Below, one piece after another: positions 35,766-43,586 of a stretch of DNA of 64,000 bases (position 1 is the stretch's first letter; each line of letters begins with the position of its first letter). The position numbers and the translations under genes were made by a program. The notes beneath the pieces were generated by a model. The model saw only the letters and a program-made list of their open reading frames with translations. It was not told the DNA's origin and made no database searches. This DNA is from Proteiniphilum saccharofermentans (GTDB lineage: Bacteria; Bacteroidota; Bacteroidia; Bacteroidales; Dysgonomonadaceae): contig NZ_LT605205.1 of assembly GCF_900095135.1 (NCBI RefSeq), positions 248,001 to 312,000 of the forward strand, in the 5' to 3' direction.

Positions 35766-38618
35766 ATGAAGAAACTCCTTTCACTGCCACATAACGCCAC
35801 AAAGAATTATCACGCGCTTCATCAAAGGAGCGGGAAAGAGTGGTTCTGCACCTCCGACCCGAAAGGGAAACGATTAGGTTCGGGAAGCGGTACAACCTGG
35901 CTTCTGGAGGAATGTTACCGGAATGAAAACCCGGGTGCGGACTTCGAAACATGGCTTTCCAACGAAAAACGGATCCTGATCCACGCGGGTGGACAGAGCA
36001 GGCGTCTCCCTTCCTACGCGGTGACGGGCAAGACCGGATTGCCGATACCGGTATTTCGCTGGGCACGGGGACAACGGTTGCGCCAGGATCTTATTTCATT
36101 GCAGCTGCCTCTGTATGAACAGATACTGAAACAGGCACCGGACTCGCTGCGGACTTTTATTGCAAGCGGGGATGTGTTGATCCGTTCTGAAGAACCCTTG
36201 CAAGAGATACCGGAAGCGGATGTGGTGTGCTACGGCCTATGGGTGGATTCGTCACAGGCAACCCGTCACGGGGTATTTGCCGCACGCAGGGATATGCCCG
36301 AGGTGCTGGACAGGGTGATGCAGAAGCCTTCGTTGCAGGAATTGGAGGAACTGTCCCGATCCCATTTGATGCTGATGGATATCGGCATGTGGCTGCTGAG
36401 CGACAGGGCAGTACAACTACTGAGGGAGCGCTCATACGGGAAAGAGGGTTCTTTGGAGTTCTACGACCTGTATAGCGACTTTGGCCTGGCATTAGGGACT
36501 GATCCGAAGAAAATTGACAGAGAAATCAACCGGCTCTCCGTGAAAATACTTCCCTTGCAGAGAGGTGAGTTCTACCATTACGGTACCACACGTGAGATGA
36601 TCTCATCCACCCTCGCGCTGCAAAATAAGGTGTTCGACCAGCGGTTGATCATGCACCGGAAGATTAAACCTAATCCTGCCATCTTCACCCAGAATGCCAT
36701 CATCGATTTTCATTTCAACGAGAAAAACCGGAATATCTGGATCGAGAACTCCTGTCTCGGTAACAGGTGGACTGTCGAGGCGGATAGCGTGATTACCGGG
36801 GTGCCGGAAAACAATTGGCAATTAGATGTGCCGGAAGGTATATGTATTGATTTGGTACCTGTTGACGCCCGCTCATATGCCATACGTCCCTACGGAATGG
36901 ACGACCGGTCCGGAGGAAAGGTCGGTGACCGGCAAACATGCTGGATGGGACAACCGGTGGTTGAATGGCTACAGCAGAGGGGCCTGAACACCGATGTGTT
37001 GGGGGGTGATGCAGAGGATATCCAGCGCTGTAAATTGTTTCCATGCCTCGAACAATTGGATGAGATGGAGACAGTGCTGAAATGGATGATCGGCCACGAT
37101 CTTTCCGGAGAGGGAAAGAGGCTCTGGTTGGAGTCTGAACGCCTTTCGGCGGACGAGTTGATGGAGAGGGCTTCCATCGCCAGGTTATACGCCCAACGTG
37201 AGATTTTCCGGCGTAAGAATTACAAGATGTTGGAGAAGAACTACGAAAAGAGTGTCTTTTATCAATTAGACCTGAGTGATGTGGCCAATGAGTATCATCA
37301 TATGGGACTGGAGCTGCCCGATTTGTTGCCGCCGGAGGCTGATGAGATGCAGCATATCCATAACCGGATGTTCAGGTCGCGACTTTTGGCGTTCCTTGGA
37401 GAGACCGGGGCTGCGGACAAAGAGGAGAAGGAAGCTTTCTCCCTTTTGCGCAACGGGATGATTGAGGCTTTGTCTAACAAAAAACGTTCACCCGGATTGT
37501 CGGCATTTCCTGACCAGATCATATGGGGCAGAAGCCCGGTGAGGATCGACCTGGCGGGAGGATGGACGGATACTCCGCCCTTCTCTCTCTACTCAGGTGG
37601 GAATGTGGTCAATGTGGCGATAGAACTGAACGGGCAGCCTCCTTTGCAGGTTTATGTGAAGCCATCCAAGGAATACCGGATCGTATTGCGCTCCATTGAC
37701 CTGGGGGCAACGGAAGTGGTGGAGTCTTTTGATGGGCTGAGGGCATTCCATCAGTTGGGTTCTCCTTTCTCCATCCCCAAAGCGGCCCTGGCATTGTGCG
37801 GTTTCCTGCCGGAATTCTCAGCAGAGCGGTGGAATACGTTGACGGAACAACTGCAGGCATTCGGGGCGGGTATAGAATTGACGTTACTGGCTGCCATACC
37901 GGCGGGCTCGGGACTGGGGACCAGTTCTATCCTGGCGTCTACCGTGCTGGGTGCCCTGAATGATTTCTGCGGATTGCAATGGAACAAGCAGGATATCAGT
38001 ACGAACACGTTAATACTGGAGCAGCTGTTGACCAGTGGAGGCGGATGGCAGGATCAGTATGGAGGTATCTTCCATGGAGTAAAGTTATTGGAATCGGGCC
38101 GTGGTTTCCTGCAGACACCCCAGATCAGCTGGCTTCCCGATTTTCTCTTTACCGACCAGGCTTATAAACCGTTTCACCTGTTGTACTATACCGGAATTAC
38201 CCGTGTGGCAAAGAATATCCTGGGTGAGATTGTAAGGGGGATGTTCCTTAATTCGGCACGGCACCTGTCGATACTGCATGAAATGAAAGTGCATGCGTTG
38301 GATATGGCAAACTCTATTCAACGGGGAGATTTTGAACGGTACGGACAGTTGATCATGAAAACCTGGGAACAGAAGAAAACGATCGACAGAGGTACAAATC
38401 CGCCGGAAGTGGAGAGGATCATCGATATGGTGAAGGATTATACGCTGGGGTACAAGCTGCCGGGTGCCGGAGGTGGAGGATATCTCTATATGGTGGCGAA
38501 GGATGAGGAAGCGGTGCTGCGCATCAGAAAAGTGCTGAATAAAAACCCGCTGAATGAGAAATCCCGATTCGTAGATATGGAGTTGTCAAAAAAAGGATTT
38601 CAGGTATCGAGGTCATAA
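35766..38618 (+). CDS. fkp: Bifunctional L-fucokinase/GDP-L-fucose pyrophosphorylase Fkp
   Basis: 950 residues, full length. N-terminal nucleotidyltransferase half (about 60-430; HAGGQSRRLPSYAVTGK near residue 78) and a linker with left-handed helix-like elements, then a C-terminal GHMP kinase (about 580-950): WGRSPVRIDLAGGWTDTPP, the glycine-rich phosphate loop IPAGSGLGTSSILAS (about 710), and KLPGAGGGGYLYM. Converts L-fucose to fucose-1-phosphate and then to GDP-fucose, used to fucosylate capsular polysaccharide and glycoproteins in Bacteroidales. It stands alone just before rpmI. Confidence 0.96.
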   Translation: MKKLLSLPHNATKNYHALHQRSGKEWFCTSDPKGKRLGSGSGTTWLLEECYRNENPGADFETWLSNEKRILIHAGGQSRRLPSYAVTGKTGLPIPVFRWARGQRLRQDLISLQLPLYEQILKQAPDSLRTFIASGDVLIRSEEPLQEIPEADVVCYGLWVDSSQATRHGVFAARRDMPEVLDRVMQKPSLQELEELSRSHLMLMDIGMWLLSDRAVQLLRERSYGKEGSLEFYDLYSDFGLALGTDPKKIDREINRLSVKILPLQRGEFYHYGTTREMISSTLALQNKVFDQRLIMHRKIKPNPAIFTQNAIIDFHFNEKNRNIWIENSCLGNRWTVEADSVITGVPENNWQLDVPEGICIDLVPVDARSYAIRPYGMDDRSGGKVGDRQTCWMGQPVVEWLQQRGLNTDVLGGDAEDIQRCKLFPCLEQLDEMETVLKWMIGHDLSGEGKRLWLESERLSADELMERASIARLYAQREIFRRKNYKMLEKNYEKSVFYQLDLSDVANEYHHMGLELPDLLPPEADEMQHIHNRMFRSRLLAFLGETGAADKEEKEAFSLLRNGMIEALSNKKRSPGLSAFPDQIIWGRSPVRIDLAGGWTDTPPFSLYSGGNVVNVAIELNGQPPLQVYVKPSKEYRIVLRSIDLGATEVVESFDGLRAFHQLGSPFSIPKAALALCGFLPEFSAERWNTLTEQLQAFGAGIELTLLAAIPAGSGLGTSSILASTVLGALNDFCGLQWNKQDISTNTLILEQLLTSGGGWQDQYGGIFHGVKLLESGRGFLQTPQISWLPDFLFTDQAYKPFHLLYYTGITRVAKNILGEIVRGMFLNSARHLSILHEMKVHALDMANSIQRGDFERYGQLIMKTWEQKKTIDRGTNPPEVERIIDMVKDYTLGYKLPGAGGGGYLYMVAKDEEAVLRIRKVLNKNPLNEKSRFVDMELSKKGFQVSRS

Positions 38619-38641
38619 GAATAAAAAATCACCAAAATTAC

Positions 38642-38672
38642 TTGCGTAACGAGAATAAAATCATTACTTTTG
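38642..38672 (+). promoter_or_regulatory. Promoter of rpmI-rplT
   Basis: TTG (38642-38644), 20-nt spacer, TACTTTTG (38665-38672). A dedicated promoter is expected since the genes are separated from infC. Confidence 0.65.
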
Positions 38673-38679
38673 CAAACTT

Positions 38680-38701
38680 TTTTACCGGATAACAGGTAAA
38701 A
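38680..38701 (+). promoter_or_regulatory. Hairpin at the 5' end of the rpmI leader
   Basis: TTTTACC/GGTAAAA (38680-38686 with 38695-38701, loop GGATAACA) begins close to the predicted transcript start and precedes rpmI by 35 nt; a candidate autoregulatory site for L20, by analogy with other bacteria. Confidence 0.4.
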
Positions 38702-38736
38702 GGGACAATAATAATAACAAATTCAAAAAGAGCAAA

Positions 38737-38934
38737 ATGCCAAAAATGAAGACTAATTCCGGTGCCAAAAAGAGGTTCGCCCTTACCGGAACAGGAAAAA
38801 TCAAGCGGAAACATGCTTACAAAAGTCACATTTTGACCAAAAAGACTAAAAAGCAAAAGAGAAATCTTACGCAAACCGGTCTGGTTCACAAGTCTGACGT
38901 AAACAGCGTTAAAATTCTGTTGGGATTGAAATAA
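38737..38934 (+). CDS. rpmI: 50S ribosomal protein L35
   Basis: 65 residues, highly basic: [38 protein letters not shown] is the family signature. Structural protein of the large subunit. Normally follows infC, here about 11 kb away. rplT follows 100 nt downstream. Confidence 0.97.
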   Translation: MPKMKTNSGAKKRFALTGTGKIKRKHAYKSHILTKKTKKQKRNLTQTGLVHKSDVNSVKILLGLK

Positions 38935-38992
38935 TCCGTACGGGTAAGTTTCCAAAAAAGAGATTTAGTAACAGGATGTATGCCGCCAAGAG

Positions 38993-39007
38993 CCCTGTAC
39001 GACAGGG
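38993..39007 (+). promoter_or_regulatory. Hairpin between rpmI and rplT
   Basis: CCCTGT-ACG-ACAGGG, a tight 6-bp stem 28 nt before the rplT start. It could bind L20 or affect rplT translation; no T-run, so not a terminator. Confidence 0.4.
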
Positions 39008-39034
39008 ACGCTATCATTCAAAACAAGTAACATT

Positions 39035-39379
39035 ATGCCAAGATCAGTCAATCATGTTGCATCACGCAACCGCAGAAAAAAAGTTCTGAAATTAACAAGA
39101 GGCTATATCGGCGCCCGCAAGAATGTGTGGACAGTAGCCAAGAACACGTGGGAAAAAGGTCTTACCTATGCCTACCGTGACCGTAAAAACAAAAAACGTA
39201 ACTTCCGCGCTTTGTGGATCCAACGTATCAACGCCGCCGCCCGTGAACACGGTATGTCTTATTCACGTCTGATGGGTGCGCTGCACAAGAATGAAATTGA
39301 AATCAACCGCAAGGTACTTGCCGATTTGGCAATGAATCATCCCGAAGCATTCAAGGCTATCGTGGATAAAGTGAAATAG
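39035..39379 (+). CDS. rplT: 50S ribosomal protein L20
   Basis: 114 residues. [19 protein letters not shown] at the N-terminus, [12 protein letters not shown] and [18 protein letters not shown] are typical. An early-assembly 23S rRNA-binding protein and, in several bacteria, the repressor of its own operon. Followed by a strong terminator. Confidence 0.98.
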   Translation: MPRSVNHVASRNRRKKVLKLTRGYIGARKNVWTVAKNTWEKGLTYAYRDRKNKKRNFRALWIQRINAAAREHGMSYSRLMGALHKNEIEINRKVLADLAMNHPEAFKAIVDKVK

Positions 39380-39423
39380 TAACACACTCTTCATGCCGGG
39401 TTGATCCGGAATGGAATAGATAG

Positions 39424-39452
39424 GGAGAACCTGACCAGGTTCTCCTTTTTTT
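39424..39452 (+). terminator. Intrinsic terminator after rplT
   Basis: GGAGAACCT (39424-39432), loop GACC, AGGTTCTCC (39437-39445), then seven Ts. Confidence 0.92.
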
Positions 39453-39581
39453 ATTTTATCTTTGCTACGCAGATGGAGTATAAACCGGTTTGGCGAGAGA
39501 TTGGTGCAAGCGGAGAAGTAATCACCTGGAAGGCGGGACCGGGGTAAACAGGTCCCGAAAATATAAAAATGGAATAATGAT

Positions 39582-40706
39582 ATGAAACTGTGCAAAGGAA
39601 TAACTGCTGTTTTGCTGTTGACCGGTATATTTGCTGGCACGCTGGTAGGTTGCCGTAATACGGGTAAAACCTCTTCCGGTACCATCACCTATTCGAACCC
39701 GTTACCGGTGGCTTTTGGTGATCCGTTTATCCTCTCCGCTTCCGACGGGAAGTATTATATGTACGGGACGGGAGGTGTGGAGAAAGGGTTCGGTGCCTAT
39801 AGTTCGGATAACCTTGTCGATTGGCATTTCGAAGGACAGGTCTATTCGGGCGACCAGCCCGGTTCATGGACAGTAAAGAACTATTGGGCACCCGAAGTAT
39901 ATGAAATCGACGGACGTTATTATATGTTCTTCAGCGCCGACTGGAAAGTGAATCCTACCGATGAGCTGGAGAATTTCCGTATCGGGGTGGCGGTGGCCGA
40001 TCAACCTACAGGCCCGTTTGCCGAGATGTCCGACAATCCCCTGTTCGATCCGGGATATCCTATTATCGATGCCAATATCCTGCAACACGGTGGCAGGACT
40101 TATCTCTATTATTCGCGTTGCTGCTATAAAAATCCGGTTGAGAGTGAAGTAGCTGCATGGGCGCGTGGGCAGAACCTCTTTGACGAGATCGAGGAGAGTT
40201 GGGTCTACGGTGTGGAGATCTCTAACGATTTTACTGCTGTTCTCGGTGAGCCGGTGTTGCTACTGCAACCTCCTTCCATTATGGACGATCCGCAGACGGA
40301 GTGGGAGAGCCGTTCCGTGACTTCCGGGGAGGTCAACCGTCGCTGGACGGAAGGCTCGTTCGCTTTTGAGCATAACGGTCAAATCTATATGATGTACTCT
40401 GCCAACTTTTTCGGAGGAGAGAATTATGCGGTAGGATACGCTGTAGCTGACCATCCGTTGGGGCCGTTTACCAAGGCGGAAAATAATCCGGTACTTGAGA
40501 AGAATACCGCAACCGGCGGTGAAGTGACCGGTACCGGCCATAATATGGTGGTCTGGTCGAAAGATGGTGAGAAGATGTATTGCGTATACCACGGACGTAC
40601 CCAAAAGACGGGTAATGAAAGAGTTGTCTTCATCGATGAGATGAAAATCGATGAGAGCGGAGTGCTTACTGTAGATGGGCCGTCCACATCGAATAAAGAA
40701 TTATAA
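39582..40706 (+). CDS. GH43-family glycoside hydrolase, lipoprotein
   Basis: 374 residues with a lipoprotein signal (AGTLVGC, Cys24). Five-bladed propeller of GH43: catalytic base Asp47 in FGDPFILSAS, pKa-modulating Asp in IIDANIL, acid Glu257 in WTEGSFAFEHNGQIYMMYS, plus YYWAPEVYEIDGRYY-like blade motifs. The family includes arabinofuranosidases, xylosidases and exo-galactosidases; specificity cannot be read here. It is not next to a SusCD pair. Confidence 0.9.
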   Translation: MKLCKGITAVLLLTGIFAGTLVGCRNTGKTSSGTITYSNPLPVAFGDPFILSASDGKYYMYGTGGVEKGFGAYSSDNLVDWHFEGQVYSGDQPGSWTVKNYWAPEVYEIDGRYYMFFSADWKVNPTDELENFRIGVAVADQPTGPFAEMSDNPLFDPGYPIIDANILQHGGRTYLYYSRCCYKNPVESEVAAWARGQNLFDEIEESWVYGVEISNDFTAVLGEPVLLLQPPSIMDDPQTEWESRSVTSGEVNRRWTEGSFAFEHNGQIYMMYSANFFGGENYAVGYAVADHPLGPFTKAENNPVLEKNTATGGEVTGTGHNMVVWSKDGEKMYCVYHGRTQKTGNERVVFIDEMKIDESGVLTVDGPSTSNKEL

Positions 40707-40711
40707 GCTAT

Positions 40712-41215
40712 ATGAGAACTTATCCTTTAGAGAAAGAGGAACACATTGAAAAAGTGATCCGTGCATGCCGGCTCTGTTACGTGGGAATGGCGGATGAGAA
40801 CGGACAATCTTATGTGTTACCGATGAATTTCGGGTATGAGGAGGGGATGATATATCTGCATTCCGCACAGGAAGGGCGTTCCATCTCCATTTTAGAGAAG
40901 AATCCGCAGGTCTGCATTACTTTTTGTACCGACCCCGGTCTGGTGTGGCAGGACGAAGAAGTGGCCTGTAGCTACCGGATGCGTGCGGAGAGTGTGATCT
41001 GTTACGGGAAGGTGGTTTTTGAAGAGGATTATGATGAAAAGGTGAAGGCGTTGAATACCATTATGCGTCAGTACTCCGACAGGGAATTCAGCTATTCCGC
41101 CCCTGCCGTCAGGAATGTAAAGATATGGAAAGTAGCGTTGGATGAAGTTTCGGCCAAAGAATTCGGCGTACCGAGCAAAAACGCGGCCAGGTATAAAGAC
41201 CGGACACAGTTTTAA
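40712..41215 (+). CDS. Nim-like pyridoxamine-5'-phosphate-oxidase-fold flavoprotein
   Basis: 167 residues, starting 5 nt after the GH43 stop. Split-barrel FMN-binding fold: ACRLCYVGMADENGQSYVLPMNFGYEEGMIYLHSA and FCTDPGLVWQDEEVACSYRMRAESVICYGKVVF. Closest to the nitroimidazole-reductase-like NimA group, whose members reduce nitro compounds or carry flavin. Physiological substrate unknown; resistance cannot be inferred from sequence alone. Confidence 0.85.
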   Translation: MRTYPLEKEEHIEKVIRACRLCYVGMADENGQSYVLPMNFGYEEGMIYLHSAQEGRSISILEKNPQVCITFCTDPGLVWQDEEVACSYRMRAESVICYGKVVFEEDYDEKVKALNTIMRQYSDREFSYSAPAVRNVKIWKVALDEVSAKEFGVPSKNAARYKDRTQF

Positions 41216-41334
41216 ACGTTGTAGTAAAACTTTAGTCCATACGTTGTTGTTGATATGATAGGTGGAAAGGTGCGTAAGTGCCTGGGTGGTTAGTGGGTAT
41301 AAAATAAGATTAAATCATAAGGAATAGAACAAAA

Positions 41335-41787
41335 ATGAAGAAAATAACAATACTTTTTGCAGCGTTGATGGTGATAGTTTCTGTCTCCGCAAGTGAACCG
41401 AAAGAGAAGGAAACGGTCAAACCGATAGAGTTGACAAAAGCGACTTTCCTGGAGAAGGTGTTCGATTACGAAAGTAATCCGGAGGCGTGGAGTTATAAGG
41501 GTGATAAGCCGGCGATAGTCGATTTTTATGCCGACTGGTGTGGTCCCTGCAGAATAGTATCACCGATACTGACAGAACTGGCGGCGGAGTATGGTGATGA
41601 GATCTATGTCTATAAGATCAATGTCGACAAGGAGAGAGAACTGGCGGGTATGTTCGGTGCGAGAAGTATTCCAATGTTCCTGTTTATTCCAATGGATCAG
41701 GATCCGCAGATAGGCATGGGTGCTCTTCCCAAAAAATCGTTTCGAGAGGTGATTGATACTTTCCTGTTGAAAAAGGAGACTCTTTGA
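41335..41787 (+). CDS. Exported thioredoxin-family protein
   Basis: 150 residues. Signal peptide (about 1-20, MVIVSVSAS) then a thioredoxin fold with the canonical WCGPC site (Cys69, Cys72) in VDFYADWCGPCRIVSPIL and the cis-Pro segment ARSIPMFLFI. Probably a periplasmic disulfide reductase or exchange protein. The 41216-41334 gap before it shows no clear promoter. Confidence 0.93.
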   Translation: MKKITILFAALMVIVSVSASEPKEKETVKPIELTKATFLEKVFDYESNPEAWSYKGDKPAIVDFYADWCGPCRIVSPILTELAAEYGDEIYVYKINVDKERELAGMFGARSIPMFLFIPMDQDPQIGMGALPKKSFREVIDTFLLKKETL

Positions 41788-41833
41788 TGATGATGCGCTT
41801 CGCGCGATAAAATGACAGTGTGGGGGACAGGGG

Positions 41834-42619
41834 ATGATTACAAGCTTACAGAATCCGGCAATAAAGAATATTGTAAAGCTATCGAAAAGTAAGGAAAGGA
41901 AAGAACAGCAGCTTTTCATGATCGAAGGAGCACGGGAACTGTCGCTGGCATTGCAGAGCGGTTACCGGCCCGAAGCAGTGTATGTTTGCCGGGAGATGTT
42001 CGAAAAGACGAAATACCCCGACCTGCTCAATTCCCTTTCCGGAGAGATTGTGTTCGATATATCACTGCCGGTTTTTGCCAAGATTGCCTACCGTGAGAAT
42101 TCCGACGGCATAGTGGCGCTGGCCAAACTGAAACAGCATGGGCTGGGCGACCTGATACTTTCCCACAACCCTTTCCTTATACTCCTTGAATCGGTGGAGA
42201 AACCGGGTAACCTGGGTGCTATCCTCCGCACTGCCGACGCTGCCGCGGTGGATGCGGTGATCGTGTGCGACCCGCAGACCGACCTCTATAATCCCAATGT
42301 GGTGCGTTCGAGCGTGGGAGGGATTTTTACCGTACAGACGGCCATTTGCTCTTCCGAAGAGGCGTTTGCATGGCTGCAGGCTAACAAGATTCGTTCATTT
42401 GCAGCGGAACTGCAGGCCGCCGAGTTCTATCAGCAAACAGACTTTACACACCCTTCGGCCATCGTGATGGGCACTGAAGCCGAGGGTTTATCCGATTTCT
42501 GGCTCAAAAATGCAACAAAGCGAATCAAGATCCCCATGCGTGGGAAAATCGATTCGCTTAATGTCTCGGTATCGACTGCCGTGCTTACTTTCGAAGCTAT
42601 GCGGCAAAGAGGGTTTTAA
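41834..42619 (+). CDS. SpoU/TrmH-family RNA 2'-O-methyltransferase
   Basis: 261 residues. N-terminal substrate-binding domain (KNIVKLSKSKERKEQQLFMIEG) and SPOUT domain with the three motifs LESVEKPGNLGAILRTADA, AIVMGTEAEGLSD and IPMRGKIDSLNVSVSTAVLTFEA. Methylates a ribose in rRNA or tRNA using SAM; the exact target (RlmB- or TsnR-like) is not assigned. Convergent with the GH16 gene. Confidence 0.93.
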   Translation: MITSLQNPAIKNIVKLSKSKERKEQQLFMIEGARELSLALQSGYRPEAVYVCREMFEKTKYPDLLNSLSGEIVFDISLPVFAKIAYRENSDGIVALAKLKQHGLGDLILSHNPFLILLESVEKPGNLGAILRTADAAAVDAVIVCDPQTDLYNPNVVRSSVGGIFTVQTAICSSEEAFAWLQANKIRSFAAELQAAEFYQQTDFTHPSAIVMGTEAEGLSDFWLKNATKRIKIPMRGKIDSLNVSVSTAVLTFEAMRQRGF

Positions 42620-42631
42620 CTGCCTCCAATA

Positions 42632-43477
42632 TCATGGAATGACTTTTTGATATACTCTTACATAGTCAATCTGAAAATGGTGGGGGAAGAGAGAGTCGTC
42701 GACTCCCATCCGTCCGCCCCAATTACCTCCGATTGCAAGATTCAGCAGGAGATGAAACTGCCGGTCGAAAGGCCATTCGGCAAATCCGGTGCCTTCATTC
42801 CTGAAGGTGTAATGTTGCGGCTGGTCATCTACATAGACACGGTACTCGTCCTCTTCCCATTCAAGGATATAGGTGTGAAAAGCGGAATGACAGGTGGGAA
42901 CCTCTATGTATCCGCTTGTTTGAGTCCCCAGCACATGGTTGTAACTTTTGGTATGTGCCGTACTGACAATAGTATCGGGGTCATAGCCCACATTTTCCAT
43001 AATGTCTATTTCACCGCTGTCGGGCCATCCGCCATACACGTTGTCGGTGGGAAGCATCCAGATGGCAGGCCATGTACCCACTCCGGTGGGGAGTTTTGCC
43101 CTGATCTCGAAACGGCCGTAAAGCCAGTCTCCTTTCCCTTTGGTGATAAGACGTGCAGAGGTGTAGCGTTTACCGCCCATGCTGTCGATGCGGGCTGTGA
43201 TGGTCAGCAGGCCATCATGCACGTAGGCATTGAGGGAATCGTAGGCAGTATAGTGCTGCAACTCGTTGTTGCCCCAATCCCATTTGTTGCCTTCGGTGTC
43301 GTAGCTCCATTTCGCGGAGTCGGGTAGTCCCGTGTAATCGAATTCTTCATTCCAGACCAATTCCCATGTCCCGGTAGGGGTGGTGATGGTTTGGTAATCG
43401 GGCGTATCGGCTTTTTTATTGGCGCAGGCAATAAAAAGGGGAGCCAAAAGGATAAATGAAAGTAATTTGTTTGTCAT
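42632..43477 (-). CDS. GH16 endo-beta-glucanase (laminarinase-like), lipoprotein
   Basis: 281 residues with lipoprotein signal (APLFIACANKK, Cys18). GH16 jelly roll: WNEEFDYTGLPDSAKWSY at the start, catalytic motif EIDIME (nucleophile Glu156, Asp158, acid/base Glu161) in the GH16_3 form, then FHTYILEWEEDEYRVYVDD and LLLNLAIGGNWGG. Expected to cut beta-1,3 or mixed beta-1,3/1,4 glucans at the cell surface. Last gene of the SusCD locus and separated from susD by a terminator-like hairpin only about 30 nt before its start. Confidence 0.94.
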   Translation of the reverse strand: MTNKLLSFILLAPLFIACANKKADTPDYQTITTPTGTWELVWNEEFDYTGLPDSAKWSYDTEGNKWDWGNNELQHYTAYDSLNAYVHDGLLTITARIDSMGGKRYTSARLITKGKGDWLYGRFEIRAKLPTGVGTWPAIWMLPTDNVYGGWPDSGEIDIMENVGYDPDTIVSTAHTKSYNHVLGTQTSGYIEVPTCHSAFHTYILEWEEDEYRVYVDDQPQHYTFRNEGTGFAEWPFDRQFHLLLNLAIGGNWGGRMGVDDSLFPHHFQIDYVRVYQKVIP

Positions 43478-43509
43478 TAAAATCGTATAATGGTTATCAT
43501 ATAATGCTG

Positions 43510-43573
43510 AAAAAATCGCTTGTTTCGGAATTATTCCTGAACTTACTCCGGAACAATTCTAAAAACAAGCGAT
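43510..43573 (-). terminator. Long terminator-like hairpin between susD and GH16
   Basis: Read on the minus strand: ATCGCTTGTTT (43573-43563) pairs perfectly with AAACAAGCGAT (43525-43515), an inner 10-bp helix (43559-43550 with 43537-43528, one G-U) extends it, and six Ts follow (43515-43510). No promoter fits in the 33 nt left before GH16, so GH16 transcription probably needs read-through. Confidence 0.8.
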
Positions 43574-43586
43574 CAAAGTTAAATGT

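Noticed and set aside
29252-38618. Integrated conjugative element or prophage
   Set aside because: Only a recombinase and one IS are present; no transfer, relaxase or phage structural genes.
42647-43327. 226-codon open frame on the plus strand
   Set aside because: Antisense to the GH16 gene, whose catalytic motif is clear; no protein features of its own.
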